From assembly GCA_036403235.1 (NCBI GenBank), contig DASWRI010000071.1:96127-160126 (forward strand): DNA of 64,000 nt, read 5' to 3'. The DNA comes from JBGTFE01 sp036403235 (lineage in GTDB: Bacteria > Acidobacteriota > Blastocatellia > Pyrinomonadales > Pyrinomonadaceae). The notes under the pieces were generated by a model. That model was not told where the DNA came from. It saw only the letters and a program-made list of their open reading frames with translations, and did not search any database. Positions 44,062 through 52,877 of this stretch are shown here, piece by piece (the stretch's first letter is position 1; each line of letters starts with the position of its first letter). The translations under genes were made by a program, and so were the position numbers.

Positions 44062-44802
44062 ATGAAACCTGCAATTTCCATCGTAATCCCGGCTTTTGAC
44101 GAACAGACCCGACTCGGCGATTCGGTCGCAAAGATTCTCGCCTACATCGGGCGCGAAAAGCTTTCCGCCGAGCTCATCATCGTCGACGACGGCTCAAGCG
44201 ACAAGACCGCCGAAATCGGCGAAAAGGCGTGCGCCGATTTCGGCGATTTGCAGACGAAAGTGATTCGCTACGAAAAAAATCGCGGCAAGGGCTATGCCGT
44301 CAAAACGGGCTTAATGGCTGCCGAGGGCGACATCGCCGTTTTTAGCGACGCCGACCTTTCGACGCCGATTGAAGAACTCGAAAAACTCGTCAAACCGATT
44401 CGGGACGACGAATACGACGTCACATTCGGCTCGCGCGCGCTCGACCGGAGTCTTATCACGACGCACCAGCCGATGCTCCGCGAACAGGGCGGGCGCGTCA
44501 TGAATTTGATAATCAGAACCATGTCCGGCCTGCCGTTTGCCGACACGCAGTGCGGCTTTAAAGCCTTTAACATGAAAAAGTTCCGCCCGCTGCTTGAGAA
44601 GATGCAGATTGACCGTTTCGGCTTCGACATCGAATTTTTGTTCGTCGCCGATTACAACGGCCTGCGCCTCAAGGAAATTCCCGTCCGCTGGCAAAACGTC
44701 GAAGGCTCGAAGGTCAGCGTCGTCCGCGACACGCGCCGGATGATTGGCGAGCTCAGACAAATTCGCCGCAACGCGAAAAAAGGCGTTTATAATACGAAAT
44801 AA
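44062..44802 (+). CDS. Family 2 glycosyltransferase, dolichyl-phosphate glucosyltransferase type
   Basis: 246 residues. GT-A fold: SIVIPAFDEQTRL start, IVDDGSSD, the DxD site in FSDADLSTP, and the acceptor-side HIS-like region with QCGFKAF. This branch moves glucose or mannose onto polyprenyl phosphate. An upstream ATG (44005) has a GGAG about 12 bases before it, but the added 19 codons are AT-rich and unlike the family, so I prefer 44062. The 180-bp gap before it is AT-rich with the short TTTCGCG inverted repeats. Confidence 0.9.
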   Translation: MKPAISIVIPAFDEQTRLGDSVAKILAYIGREKLSAELIIVDDGSSDKTAEIGEKACADFGDLQTKVIRYEKNRGKGYAVKTGLMAAEGDIAVFSDADLSTPIEELEKLVKPIRDDEYDVTFGSRALDRSLITTHQPMLREQGGRVMNLIIRTMSGLPFADTQCGFKAFNMKKFRPLLEKMQIDRFGFDIEFLFVADYNGLRLKEIPVRWQNVEGSKVSVVRDTRRMIGELRQIRRNAKKGVYNTK

Positions 44803-44814
44803 AATTTTTTGAGG

Positions 44815-44896
44815 AAATCGGCTACGAATTACACGGATTACGCGAATAAAAGAAATAATAATTTGTGTAAATTCGTGTAATTCGTGGCTAATTTTT
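44815..44896. repeat. 9-bp-unit palindrome between glycosyltransferase and pdxJ
   Basis: Left units GAATTACAC, GGATTACGC; the right side holds the inverted AATTCGTGTAATTCGTG form. The core GCTACGAATTACACG pairs with CGTGTAATTCGTGGC with one G-U pair. A T-run follows, so it could terminate the glycosyltransferase transcript. Confidence 0.75.
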
Positions 44897-44929
44897 CTTT
44901 GCTCCCTATGATAAAATTAAAATATTTTT

Positions 44930-45673
44930 ATGACCGCAAAATTAAACGTTAATATCGACCACGTCGCGACGATTCGCGAAGCGCGCAAAACCATCGAGCC
45001 GAGCATTATTACCGCCGCCGTGATTTGCGAACAGGCCGGCGCGCACGGCATTACCGTTCATCTCCGGCAGGACCGGCGACACATCCAAGACCGTGACATC
45101 GAGATTTTGCGCGAAGTCGTGACGACTTATCTGAACGTCGAGATGGCGGCGACCGAGGAAATGCTGAACATCGCGCTTGCGACAAAGCCCGACGCCGTCT
45201 CCTTAGTTCCCGAAAGCCCTCACGAAATCACGACCGAAGGCGGTCTGGACGTCATAAACAATTTCGAAAACGTGCAGAATGTGGTGCGAAAATTAAAGGA
45301 AGCGGGGATTTTCGTCAGTCTTTTTATCGACCCGGATTTGGAACAAATCGAAGCGGCAAAAGGCGTCGGCGCGCAGCAGGTCGAGCTTTGCACGGCCGAA
45401 TACGCCGAGCTGACTTTGAGCGCGCGCGCCGCTCACGGCGAAGGCGCAGAGCGCGCGGCACTGGAAGTCGAGCGCATCAGAAAAGCCGCCGAACGCGCGA
45501 AAAGCTTCGGCATCATCGTCGCCGCCGGACACGGTTTGACTTACCGAAACATCGGCGCGCTGGCCGCGATTCGCGAAATCACCGAGTTTAATATCGGACA
45601 TAACATTATCTCGCGCTCGGTTTTTGTCGGCCTTAATCAGGCCGTCCGTGAAATGGTCGAAGCAATCAATTAA
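44930..45673 (+). CDS. pdxJ: Pyridoxine 5'-phosphate synthase PdxJ
   Basis: 247 residues. TIM barrel that condenses 1-deoxyxylulose 5-phosphate with 3-amino-2-oxopropyl phosphate in vitamin B6 synthesis. Diagnostic segments are LNVNIDHVATIREAR at the N-terminus, ITVHLRQDRRHIQD and AAGHGLTYRNI. It is complete. No other B6 gene is near. Confidence 0.97.
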   Translation: MTAKLNVNIDHVATIREARKTIEPSIITAAVICEQAGAHGITVHLRQDRRHIQDRDIEILREVVTTYLNVEMAATEEMLNIALATKPDAVSLVPESPHEITTEGGLDVINNFENVQNVVRKLKEAGIFVSLFIDPDLEQIEAAKGVGAQQVELCTAEYAELTLSARAAHGEGAERAALEVERIRKAAERAKSFGIIVAAGHGLTYRNIGALAAIREITEFNIGHNIISRSVFVGLNQAVREMVEAIN

Positions 45674-45759
45674 TATTTACTCCTGCGATACAACCTTTTC
45701 CGCCACTCAAATCTCTTTAAGGAAAGCAGCGAATTTTCAAAAAGTCAGGAGATTATCCA

Positions 45760-47496
45760 ATGCGGAACGCCCGAATTTTATTTGGTTTGCTTCTTTTCAT
45801 CTTTCCTGTTTTCATTTTTGCCCAGAATACGGACGAAGCGGCAAAACAAAAATCCCGACAGCAGCTTGATTTGCTCGAACAGATTTTAATCGATTCGAAA
45901 AATCTGCGCCTGCCCGAAAACAAGGCTTACGTTTACGCGAAAATCGGAAATGCGCTCTGGCAGTCGGACGAAAAACGCGCCCGCGAGCTTTTTCTAAATT
46001 CCGTCAGCGAGCTTTCTGCCGCGCAGATTGAAGCCGAGTCGGAAAAGGGCAACAAACAAAATTTCAAAGATTTGATTTACGGAGTGCAGCCGCGCTGGAG
46101 CATTTTATTTTTAATCGCCAACCGCGACGCCGAACTTGCGATTGAAGCGATGAACAAAACTCGTCCGGCGAAGCTCGCCCGGGTTGATGTAAATTTTTCG
46201 GAAGATTACACGTCGGCTCAGCAATACGCGCGGAGCGAGCTGCAAAATGAGCAGCAGCTTTTGAGTATTGCGGTCGAGCAGAATCCGGAACGCGCCATCA
46301 AGCTCGTCCGCGGGAGCTTTAAAAAAGGCCTCACATATGAAACGGTAAACCTGCTCAATAAAATATTTGTAAAAGATGCCGACGCCGGAAATGAACTCGC
46401 CGAGGAAACAGGGCAAATTTTTCTCGAAACGGATTTAGCTTCCAATTATCAAGCACTCGACATTCTTTATTATTTTCTTTATGTAGTCGGCCAAGACAAA
46501 ACAGCCGGCGAAAAAGCGCTAAAAATCTCCGACAAAACGCTGCGCGATTTGGCGTCTAAAATGCTCGATTACTGGCTCAAGCCCGAAACGAAATCTTTTA
46601 ATAACGCGTCCTATTTTTCAATCATCGAAAAGCTCTTTCCCGAACGCGCCGCGCAGGTTAAAAGGAAATATGAGCAGGTGAACAATCAAACTCAGTCTTC
46701 AAAGGAGCAGGAATATTACAAATTGATGGATAGCGATTTGCCGCCGGAAGAATTTATCAGACAGGCTCAAACGATGCCCCGCTCCTTTCGCAACGAGCTT
46801 TATCGAAGAGCGGCGGAAAAAACGGCGCAGGCCGGCAACGTCGCGCAGGCGGAAAGAATTTTGACCGAAAATCTGTCCGAAGACGAGTCGGAATATTACG
46901 TGTCGCAGTTTAATTACAATCTCTCCGTTCAGGCCACTTCGCAGAAAAAGTTTGACGAAGCTGCCGCGATTGCCGACCGCATACCCGGCCTCGGACAAAG
47001 AATAAACGCGCTGACTTATCTGGCAACGACTATTTATCAAAAAGACCCGAAGGAAAATCAAAAAGCGGCGCTGGCAATTTTAGACGGTGTGCGGGCGCTG
47101 CTTTCGGACGCGCCGGAAACCTACGAGGAAATGATGCTTCTGCTGAATCTGGCTTCCTCATACGGTCAAATCGAACCGGCCAGAGCGTTCGCTTTAATCG
47201 AAACTTTGGTTATGCCGCTCAATGAAGTCTCGCAGGCAAACGCCGTGGTTGCCAAATTTAGAGATTTTATGAACATCCGGCAGGGAGAATTTCAGGTCAG
47301 CAACGGGCAGAGTTCTCTGGGCGTTGCGAACCTCGACAGTGTTCTGCAAACGCTCAAAAACAGCGATTTTGAACGCGCGGTCAATTTTACCAACAGCTTC
47401 GCTCGTCTGGACACGCGAATCGCGCTACAGCTTCAGATGATTGACGAAAATCTCCCTTTATTCGGCAGAATGACTTTACTGACGTTGCGAAAGTGA
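45760..47496 (+). CDS. Large secreted all-helical protein, unknown
   Basis: 578 residues. Signal peptide 1-22 (LLFIFPVFIFAQ), then a chain with regular helix pairs and TPR-like spacing (YAKIGNALWQSDEKRARELF, RRAAEKTAQAGNVAQAERIL). I see no catalytic motif. Similar long secreted alpha-helical proteins are frequent in acidobacteria. CAGGAG precedes the ATG. Transcription ends at a very strong palindrome. Confidence 0.72.
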   Translation: MRNARILFGLLLFIFPVFIFAQNTDEAAKQKSRQQLDLLEQILIDSKNLRLPENKAYVYAKIGNALWQSDEKRARELFLNSVSELSAAQIEAESEKGNKQNFKDLIYGVQPRWSILFLIANRDAELAIEAMNKTRPAKLARVDVNFSEDYTSAQQYARSELQNEQQLLSIAVEQNPERAIKLVRGSFKKGLTYETVNLLNKIFVKDADAGNELAEETGQIFLETDLASNYQALDILYYFLYVVGQDKTAGEKALKISDKTLRDLASKMLDYWLKPETKSFNNASYFSIIEKLFPERAAQVKRKYEQVNNQTQSSKEQEYYKLMDSDLPPEEFIRQAQTMPRSFRNELYRRAAEKTAQAGNVAQAERILTENLSEDESEYYVSQFNYNLSVQATSQKKFDEAAAIADRIPGLGQRINALTYLATTIYQKDPKENQKAALAILDGVRALLSDAPETYEEMMLLLNLASSYGQIEPARAFALIETLVMPLNEVSQANAVVAKFRDFMNIRQGEFQVSNGQSSLGVANLDSVLQTLKNSDFERAVNFTNSFARLDTRIALQLQMIDENLPLFGRMTLLTLRK

Positions 47497-47512
47497 TAAA
47501 TTCAATTTTATT

Positions 47513-47554
47513 AAAAAAGGGGCGCGGATAATCGATTATCCGCGCCCCTTTTTT
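47513..47554. terminator. Perfect 42-bp palindromic terminator
   Basis: 21 bases (47513-47533) are exactly complementary to 47534-47554, with no unpaired centre. A GGGGCGCGG stem is flanked by A6 and T7 runs, so it works in both directions. It ends the helical protein gene and the small acidic gene. Confidence 0.92.
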
Positions 47555-47570
47555 TGTGACGATTTAAAAA

Positions 47571-47810
47571 CTAACCGTTTCCCGCGCCGCTCCCGCCGCT
47601 TTCGGTCGCCGACGAATCGTCTTCGCCTTCGGCCTTGCCGGGCGTCCGTCCCGGGTCGCCGGTTTTATCCTGCGCGGTCTGCGCTCCCGTCCCGCTTCCG
47701 CCCGAGTGCGAAGAAGATTGTTCTTCGTATTCGCTCGGCGGCGAGTTTTGCTGACTCGACTCCGAGCCGCTTTGCGGATTATTGCCGGATTGTCCTTGAT
47801 TTTCTGCCAT
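47571..47810 (-). CDS. Small acidic Gly/Ser-rich protein
   Basis: 79 residues, hydrophilic and disordered: MAENQGQSGNNPQSGSES opening, many Ser, Gly, Gln and Glu, a single KAEGEDD patch and no hydrophobic core. It resembles plant-type or bacterial small stress proteins only in composition. A full AAGGAGGTCA Shine-Dalgarno lies seven bases before the ATG, the strongest in the window, which supports real and strong translation. Confidence 0.65.
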   Translation of the reverse strand: MAENQGQSGNNPQSGSESSQQNSPPSEYEEQSSSHSGGSGTGAQTAQDKTGDPGRTPGKAEGEDDSSATESGGSGAGNG

Positions 47811-48160
47811 TTATTTTGACCTCCTTGAATTTCCGAAATTAATTTTTCGTGCTCTTTAGCAAAAATATTTAACTGCAAGAGTCGTGCCTTTTATCATAAA
47901 AAGCACGCCTCCTCAGATTTAATCGAAGTTATAATAAATATTTTTTTTGCGCCCCGTTTGTTTTTGAAAAAAAGAGATATTTGCATACGGGAGATTTGTA
48001 TTGCAAACAAAACGCATGAGTCGTTTCAATACAAATTTCACACGTAACTTTAATTAAACCGAAACGAGTTAAAGCCAAACGCTTCGAAGCGGCAAATTAA
48101 AAAAAACTTACCGCTTCATATCCTAAAACGAGTCTTACTGATTTTTAACCGGTTCGTCAC
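47811..48160. other. Non-coding gap with a 10-bp inverted repeat
   Basis: AT-rich. ATTTGTATTG (47994-48003) has a perfect inverted copy at 48027-48036 around 23 nt. No tract follows that would make it a terminator. I see no gene. Confidence 0.4.
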
Positions 48161-48346
48161 TTTAACCAACACACTCGGTCAAACGCGAACGGCGCTTTCA
48201 AACGGGTTCGTTTTTACCATTTCGACGACGTCTCCGTCGGAGAAACCTATGTCGTCGGCGCGACTTCGAAGCGTTACAACTTTACTCCGATGGTCATCAG
48301 CCCGACTGAAGGCACAAACGAGCTGAACTTGATTGCCGCATCTTAA
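48161..48346 (+). pseudogene. Remnant of a carboxypeptidase-regulatory-like surface protein
   Basis: The frame to TAA 48344-48346 reads SNANGAFKRVRFYHFDDVS, VGETYVVGATSKRYNFTP, then MVISPTEGTNELNLIAAS. This is the last beta-sandwich repeat of the carboxypeptidase-regulatory-like proteins common in Blastocatellia (FDDV-GETYVV-KRY-FTP pattern). No start codon, signal peptide or upstream frame remains. It is the dead 3' end of a much larger gene, deleted on its 5' side. Confidence 0.55.
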
Positions 48347-48365
48347 AAAGCACGGTTCACAAGTT

Positions 48366-48393
48366 AAAAGGCGAGGAAAAATTCTCGCCTTTT
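48366..48393 (-). terminator. Terminator of uvrA
   Basis: AAAAGGCGAG (48366-48375) pairs with 48384-48393 and a U-tract follows on both sides. It may also serve the dead gene on the plus strand. Confidence 0.85.
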
Positions 48394-48419
48394 TTTATTG
48401 AACAAATTAATCTTTTGCC

Positions 48420-51311
48420 TTATTTGAGGAGCGACTTTAAAGCGTGCCCGGTATGCGATTTTTTGACGCGGGCGACTTCTTCGGGCGTTCCGGTCGCCAC
48501 CAGGCGGCCGCCGCCTTCGCCGCCTTCGGGGCCTAAATCGATAATGTAATCGGCCGATTTCATCACGTCCAGATTGTGTTCGATGACGATGACCGTGTTG
48601 CCCGTGTCGACGAGTCTCTGCAAAACATCGAGCAGTTTGTGTACGTCGGCGAAATGCAGGCCGGTCGTCGGCTCGTCGAGGATGTAAATCGTTTTTCCGG
48701 TCGCGCGTTTCGACAGTTCCTTGGCTAATTTGATGCGCTGCGCTTCGCCGCCCGAAAGCGTCGTCGAAGACTGTCCGATTTTGATGTAGCCGAGACCGAC
48801 GTCGAGCAGCGTTTGCAGCTTTTGCTTGATTTGCGGAATGTTTTCCAAAATCGGCATCGCGTCTTCGATGGTCGTGTCCAGAAGGTTCGCAATCGAAAGT
48901 CCTTTGTATTTGACCGAAAGCGTTTCGCGGTTGTAACGCGCGCCGCGACAAACGTCGCAAAGCACGTAAACGTCGGGCAAAAAATTCATTTCGATGCGCT
49001 TCATACCGTCGCCTTCGCACGCCTCGCAGCGTCCGCCCTTGACGTTAAACGAAAATCTGCCGGGTTTGTAGCCGCGTTCGCGCGACTCGGGCAGCATCGC
49101 GTAAAGCTCGCGTATCGGCGTAAAAACTCCGGTGTAGGTCGCCGGATTCGAGCGCGGCGTTCGGCCAATCGGCGATTGGTCGATTTCGATAATTTTATCG
49201 ACCAGTTCCAGGCCTTCGATTTTATCGTGCGCAAGCGGTTCGACCGCCGATTTATAAACGTGGCGGTAAAGCGCGGGGTAAAGAATCTCTTCGACCAGAG
49301 TCGATTTTCCCGAACCGGAAACGCCCGTCACGACCGTAAAAAGTCCGAGCGGAAACGTGACGTCGATATTTTTCAGGTTATGCGCGCGCGCGCCTTTGAC
49401 CGTGATATTTGCTCCGTTGGGCAGGCGTCGCCATTCGGGAACTTCGATTTTCAGCTCGCCTTTCAGATATTTTCCGGTAATCGATGCGGGCGAATTTTTG
49501 ATGTCGGCGGGCGTTCCGGTAGCGACGATTTCGCCGCCGTGAGTTCCCGCCAGCGGCCCTAAATCGACGACGTAATCGGCCTTTTCGATTGTTTCCTCGT
49601 CGTGCTCGACGACCAGCACCGTGTTTCCCAAATCGCGCAATTCCTTCAAAGTTTCAAGCAGCTTTTGATTGTCGCGCGGGTGCAGGCCGATTGAAGGCTC
49701 GTCGAGGACATACAAGACGCCGCGCAGCTGCGAGCCGATTTGCGTCGCCAGACGAATGCGCTGACCTTCGCCGCCCGACAAAGTCTGCGACGCCCGGTCG
49801 AGCGTCAAATAACCGAGACCGACCGCCTGCAAAAATTTCAGGCGGTCTTTGATTTCGCGCAAAACGAGACCGGCGATTTTTTCTTCGCGTGTATTGAAAC
49901 TTATTTCGCCGACCGCGCGGAGCGAATCGTCAATCGGCAGGCTGACGTAATCGTCGATTCCGAGACCGCCGACCTTGACGGCCAGCGATTCGGGCTGAAG
50001 CCGTTTTCCGCCGCACGCCGGACATTTTACGGGCGAAATCAATTCTTCGAGCGCGGTGCGAACTTTTTCCGACGGCGGGTTTTCCATTCGCTCGCGCATC
50101 GCCCGCAGCGCGCCCTTCCAGTCGGATTCGTATTTATAGCTTCCCTGCCGAAACGTCAAGCGCCGTTTCGTGCCGTTCCAGAAGGCGTCGCGAATGTCTT
50201 CGGGCAAATCCGCAAACGGCGTTTCCAGAAGACTTTCGGTTTCCGCGCTTTTCTTTTTGCCTTTGAAAACCGATTTAACTTTTTCGACAAAAGATTCGGG
50301 CTCGCCGAGTTTGTCTTCGCCGGTAAATTTTTCGATTATCGCCGTCAAAGCCGATTGCAGAAATTTTCCGCCGGCTTTGTCCGAATCGGCTAAAAATTTG
50401 ATTTTGTTGACCGGTATGCTCTGGTCGGGGAGGATTTTGTTGGCGTCGATTTCCATCACCGTTCCGAGCCCCTGACATTTGCGGCACGCGCCGTAAGCCG
50501 AGTTAAACGAAAACGAGCGCGGCTCCAGCTGCGCGATGTTGATGCCGCAGTTGACGCACGCCATCCGTTCGCTGAACAATTTCTCCTCGCCGTCGATAAT
50601 CGAAACGAGCACCGCGCCGTCGGTCAGCTTCAGAGCGGTTTTGACCGATTCCGACAAGCGTTCCTTGACGCCTTCTTTGATTAACAATCTATCGACGACG
50701 ACTTCAATCGTGTGATTTTTACGTTTGTCGAGCTTGATTTCCTCGTCGAGCGCGCGCATTTCCGAATCGATGCGGGCGCGGATAAAGCCGTCTTTATGCA
50801 GTTTTTCGAGTTCTTTTTTAAATTCGCCTTTGCGCCCGCGAACAACCGGCGCGAGAATCATGACGCGTTCGCCTTCGGGCAAATCCATAATTCCGTGAAC
50901 GATTTGCTCAATCGACTGGCGCGTAATCGGCGCGCCGCATTCGTGACAGTGCGGCTGACCGACCGACGAGAACAGCAGGCGCAGATAATCGTAAATTTCC
51001 GTCACCGTTCCGACCGTCGAGCGCGGCGAGCGCGAAACGGTTTTCTGCTCAATCGAAATCGCCGGCGAAAGCCCTTCGACCGAATCGACATCGGGTTTTT
51101 CGAGCTGGTCTAAAAATTGACGCGCGTAAGCCGAAAGCGATTCGACGTAGCGGCGCTGACCTTCGGCGTAAATCGTGTCGAAAGCGAGAGAGGATTTGCC
51201 CGAACCGGAAAGCCCGGTAATAACCGTAAATTTATTACGCGGGATTTCGACGTTGACGTTTTTCAGATTGTGCTGGCGCGCGCCGCGAACCGTGATTTCT
51301 TTAATGCTCAT
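48420..51311 (-). CDS. uvrA: Excinuclease ABC subunit A
   Basis: 963 residues, normal length. UvrA recognises bulky DNA damage in nucleotide excision repair. Two ABC modules with Walker A GLSGSGKSSLAF (about 31-42) and GVSGSGKSTLVE (about 655-666), zinc modules HCHECGAPI, CPACGGKRL and CEACEGDG with CDVCRG, and both LSGGE signatures. The upstream region carries the 10-bp palindrome CTACTAGTAG (51328-51337), a possible operator, but it is not repeated before lexA or recQ. Confidence 0.97.
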   Translation of the reverse strand: MSIKEITVRGARQHNLKNVNVEIPRNKFTVITGLSGSGKSSLAFDTIYAEGQRRYVESLSAYARQFLDQLEKPDVDSVEGLSPAISIEQKTVSRSPRSTVGTVTEIYDYLRLLFSSVGQPHCHECGAPITRQSIEQIVHGIMDLPEGERVMILAPVVRGRKGEFKKELEKLHKDGFIRARIDSEMRALDEEIKLDKRKNHTIEVVVDRLLIKEGVKERLSESVKTALKLTDGAVLVSIIDGEEKLFSERMACVNCGINIAQLEPRSFSFNSAYGACRKCQGLGTVMEIDANKILPDQSIPVNKIKFLADSDKAGGKFLQSALTAIIEKFTGEDKLGEPESFVEKVKSVFKGKKKSAETESLLETPFADLPEDIRDAFWNGTKRRLTFRQGSYKYESDWKGALRAMRERMENPPSEKVRTALEELISPVKCPACGGKRLQPESLAVKVGGLGIDDYVSLPIDDSLRAVGEISFNTREEKIAGLVLREIKDRLKFLQAVGLGYLTLDRASQTLSGGEGQRIRLATQIGSQLRGVLYVLDEPSIGLHPRDNQKLLETLKELRDLGNTVLVVEHDEETIEKADYVVDLGPLAGTHGGEIVATGTPADIKNSPASITGKYLKGELKIEVPEWRRLPNGANITVKGARAHNLKNIDVTFPLGLFTVVTGVSGSGKSTLVEEILYPALYRHVYKSAVEPLAHDKIEGLELVDKIIEIDQSPIGRTPRSNPATYTGVFTPIRELYAMLPESRERGYKPGRFSFNVKGGRCEACEGDGMKRIEMNFLPDVYVLCDVCRGARYNRETLSVKYKGLSIANLLDTTIEDAMPILENIPQIKQKLQTLLDVGLGYIKIGQSSTTLSGGEAQRIKLAKELSKRATGKTIYILDEPTTGLHFADVHKLLDVLQRLVDTGNTVIVIEHNLDVMKSADYIIDLGPEGGEGGGRLVATGTPEEVARVKKSHTGHALKSLLK

Positions 51312-51382
51312 GACAGATAAAAATTTCTACTAGTAGCGAAACTTTTATTTTATCAATTTGAAACAAGCAAAGTAAAGCGAGT

Positions 51383-51634
51383 TTATTGTCCGAGTTTTTC
51401 GTTGACGAACGTAAAGATTCCGGTGGCGGCGCTGACGACTATAAAGGTTCCGATTGCGCGCAAAACGGCGTCCGACTGGGTGAATTGCCAGATAGCGAGA
51501 ATACACAAAACCGTGCAGGCAACGAGGGAAAATGTAATGACGATAAACGATATGATGCGAACCAGCTTCGGTTCGACGACGCCTTTTATCTCGCGCGACT
51601 TTCTCGGAGGTTTTATTTGTTTTTCGTTTTCCAT
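51383..51634 (-). CDS. Small membrane protein, two helices, unknown
   Basis: 83 residues. A basic cytoplasmic start (KPPRKSREIKG) and two membrane helices (about 24-47 and 57-78). No family recognised. It lies alone between uvrA and an SDR gene. Confidence 0.6.
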   Translation of the reverse strand: MENEKQIKPPRKSREIKGVVEPKLVRIISFIVITFSLVACTVLCILAIWQFTQSDAVLRAIGTFIVVSAATGIFTFVNEKLGQ

Positions 51635-51747
51635 TCCTGTTTAGGCTAACATTTTTGCCGAAATCTTTACAAACTTTTTAAAGGCACAACTTTTGCGGCT
51701 TGAAAGCCGATAAGCAAATTTATGTTTTGATTTAATACAAATATTTT

Positions 51748-52809
51748 ATGGAGCAATCATATAAAGTGTCTGAAAAAAATAATAAATGGATAATCGGCGC
51801 GATGCTCGGCGCTGGCGCTTTTGCGGCGCTGGCGGCCTTTTCGAGAAAACGGCGCGAATATGATTTTGCAAACAAAGTCGTTTTGATAACCGGCGGCTCA
51901 CGCGGTCTCGGTCTGATTCTGGCGCGCGAATTTGCAGGTTTAGGCGCGCGCATTGCCATCTGCGCACGCGACGCAGGCGAGCTGGCGACGGCGCGCGCGG
52001 ATTTGGAAGAGCGCGGCGCGGAAGTTTTCGACGCGATTTGCGATTTGCGCCGGCAGGAAGAAGTCGAAGTTTTAATCGAAGACATTGTAACGCGTTTCGG
52101 TAGAATAGATGTTTTGGTAAATAACGCCGGTGTGATTCAGGTCGGGCCGCTCGAAGTTCAGACGCAGAAGGATTTCGAAGACGCGCTGGCGATTCATTTC
52201 TGGGCGCCTTTTTACACGATGCAGGCCGTCCTGCCGGAAATGCGTCGGCGCGGCGCGGGGCGAATCATCAATATCGCTTCAATCGGCGGAAAAATCGCCG
52301 TTCCGCATCTAGCGCCCTACTGCGCCAGCAAATTTGCGCTCGTCGGACTTTCTTCGGCGATGCATACGGAGCTCGTCAAAGAAAATATTTACGTCACCAC
52401 CGTCTGCCCCGGCTTGATGCGCACGGGAAGTCACATCAACGCCTATTTCAAAGGACAGAACGAAAAGGAATTCGCGCTTTTCAGCCTGAGCAACGCGCTT
52501 CCTTTATCTTCCATCAACGCCGAACGCGCCGCGCGCCAAATTATCGCGGCGTCCGCGCGCGGAGATGCGGAAGCGATTATCACCGTTCAGGCGCAGATTG
52601 CCGCCAAGATGAATAATTTATTTCCCGAATTCACGTCGGAAATTTTGTCGCTCGTCAACCAGTTTTTGCCGTCGGCGGGCGGAATCGGCAAAGGCTACGC
52701 GACCGGACTTGAAAGCTCTTCGTTTGTTTCGCCTTCGTTTATAACCGCGCTTTCGGACGAAGCGTCGTATCAAAACAACGAGCTGAAAGCGGGCGAAACG
52801 CTTGCTTAA
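51748..52809 (+). CDS. Membrane-anchored SDR oxidoreductase
   Basis: 353 residues. A single N-terminal helix (about 14-31) precedes an SDR domain with TGGSRGLG (about 49-56), NNAG and YCASK. The C-terminal 90 residues extend the normal SDR length. NADP preference is not clear. It heads a three-gene operon with an SRPBCC protein and a zinc alcohol dehydrogenase, an arrangement I recall from many acidobacteria and proteobacteria, possibly for lipid or aldehyde detoxification. Confidence 0.9.
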   Translation: MEQSYKVSEKNNKWIIGAMLGAGAFAALAAFSRKRREYDFANKVVLITGGSRGLGLILAREFAGLGARIAICARDAGELATARADLEERGAEVFDAICDLRRQEEVEVLIEDIVTRFGRIDVLVNNAGVIQVGPLEVQTQKDFEDALAIHFWAPFYTMQAVLPEMRRRGAGRIINIASIGGKIAVPHLAPYCASKFALVGLSSAMHTELVKENIYVTTVCPGLMRTGSHINAYFKGQNEKEFALFSLSNALPLSSINAERAARQIIAASARGDAEAIITVQAQIAAKMNNLFPEFTSEILSLVNQFLPSAGGIGKGYATGLESSSFVSPSFITALSDEASYQNNELKAGETLA

Positions 52810-52877
52810 TTTTGTAGGGCAGGAATTGTCCCTGCCCGCGTGAACTCATTTAATTTTTAATTTCAACAGGAGATTTT

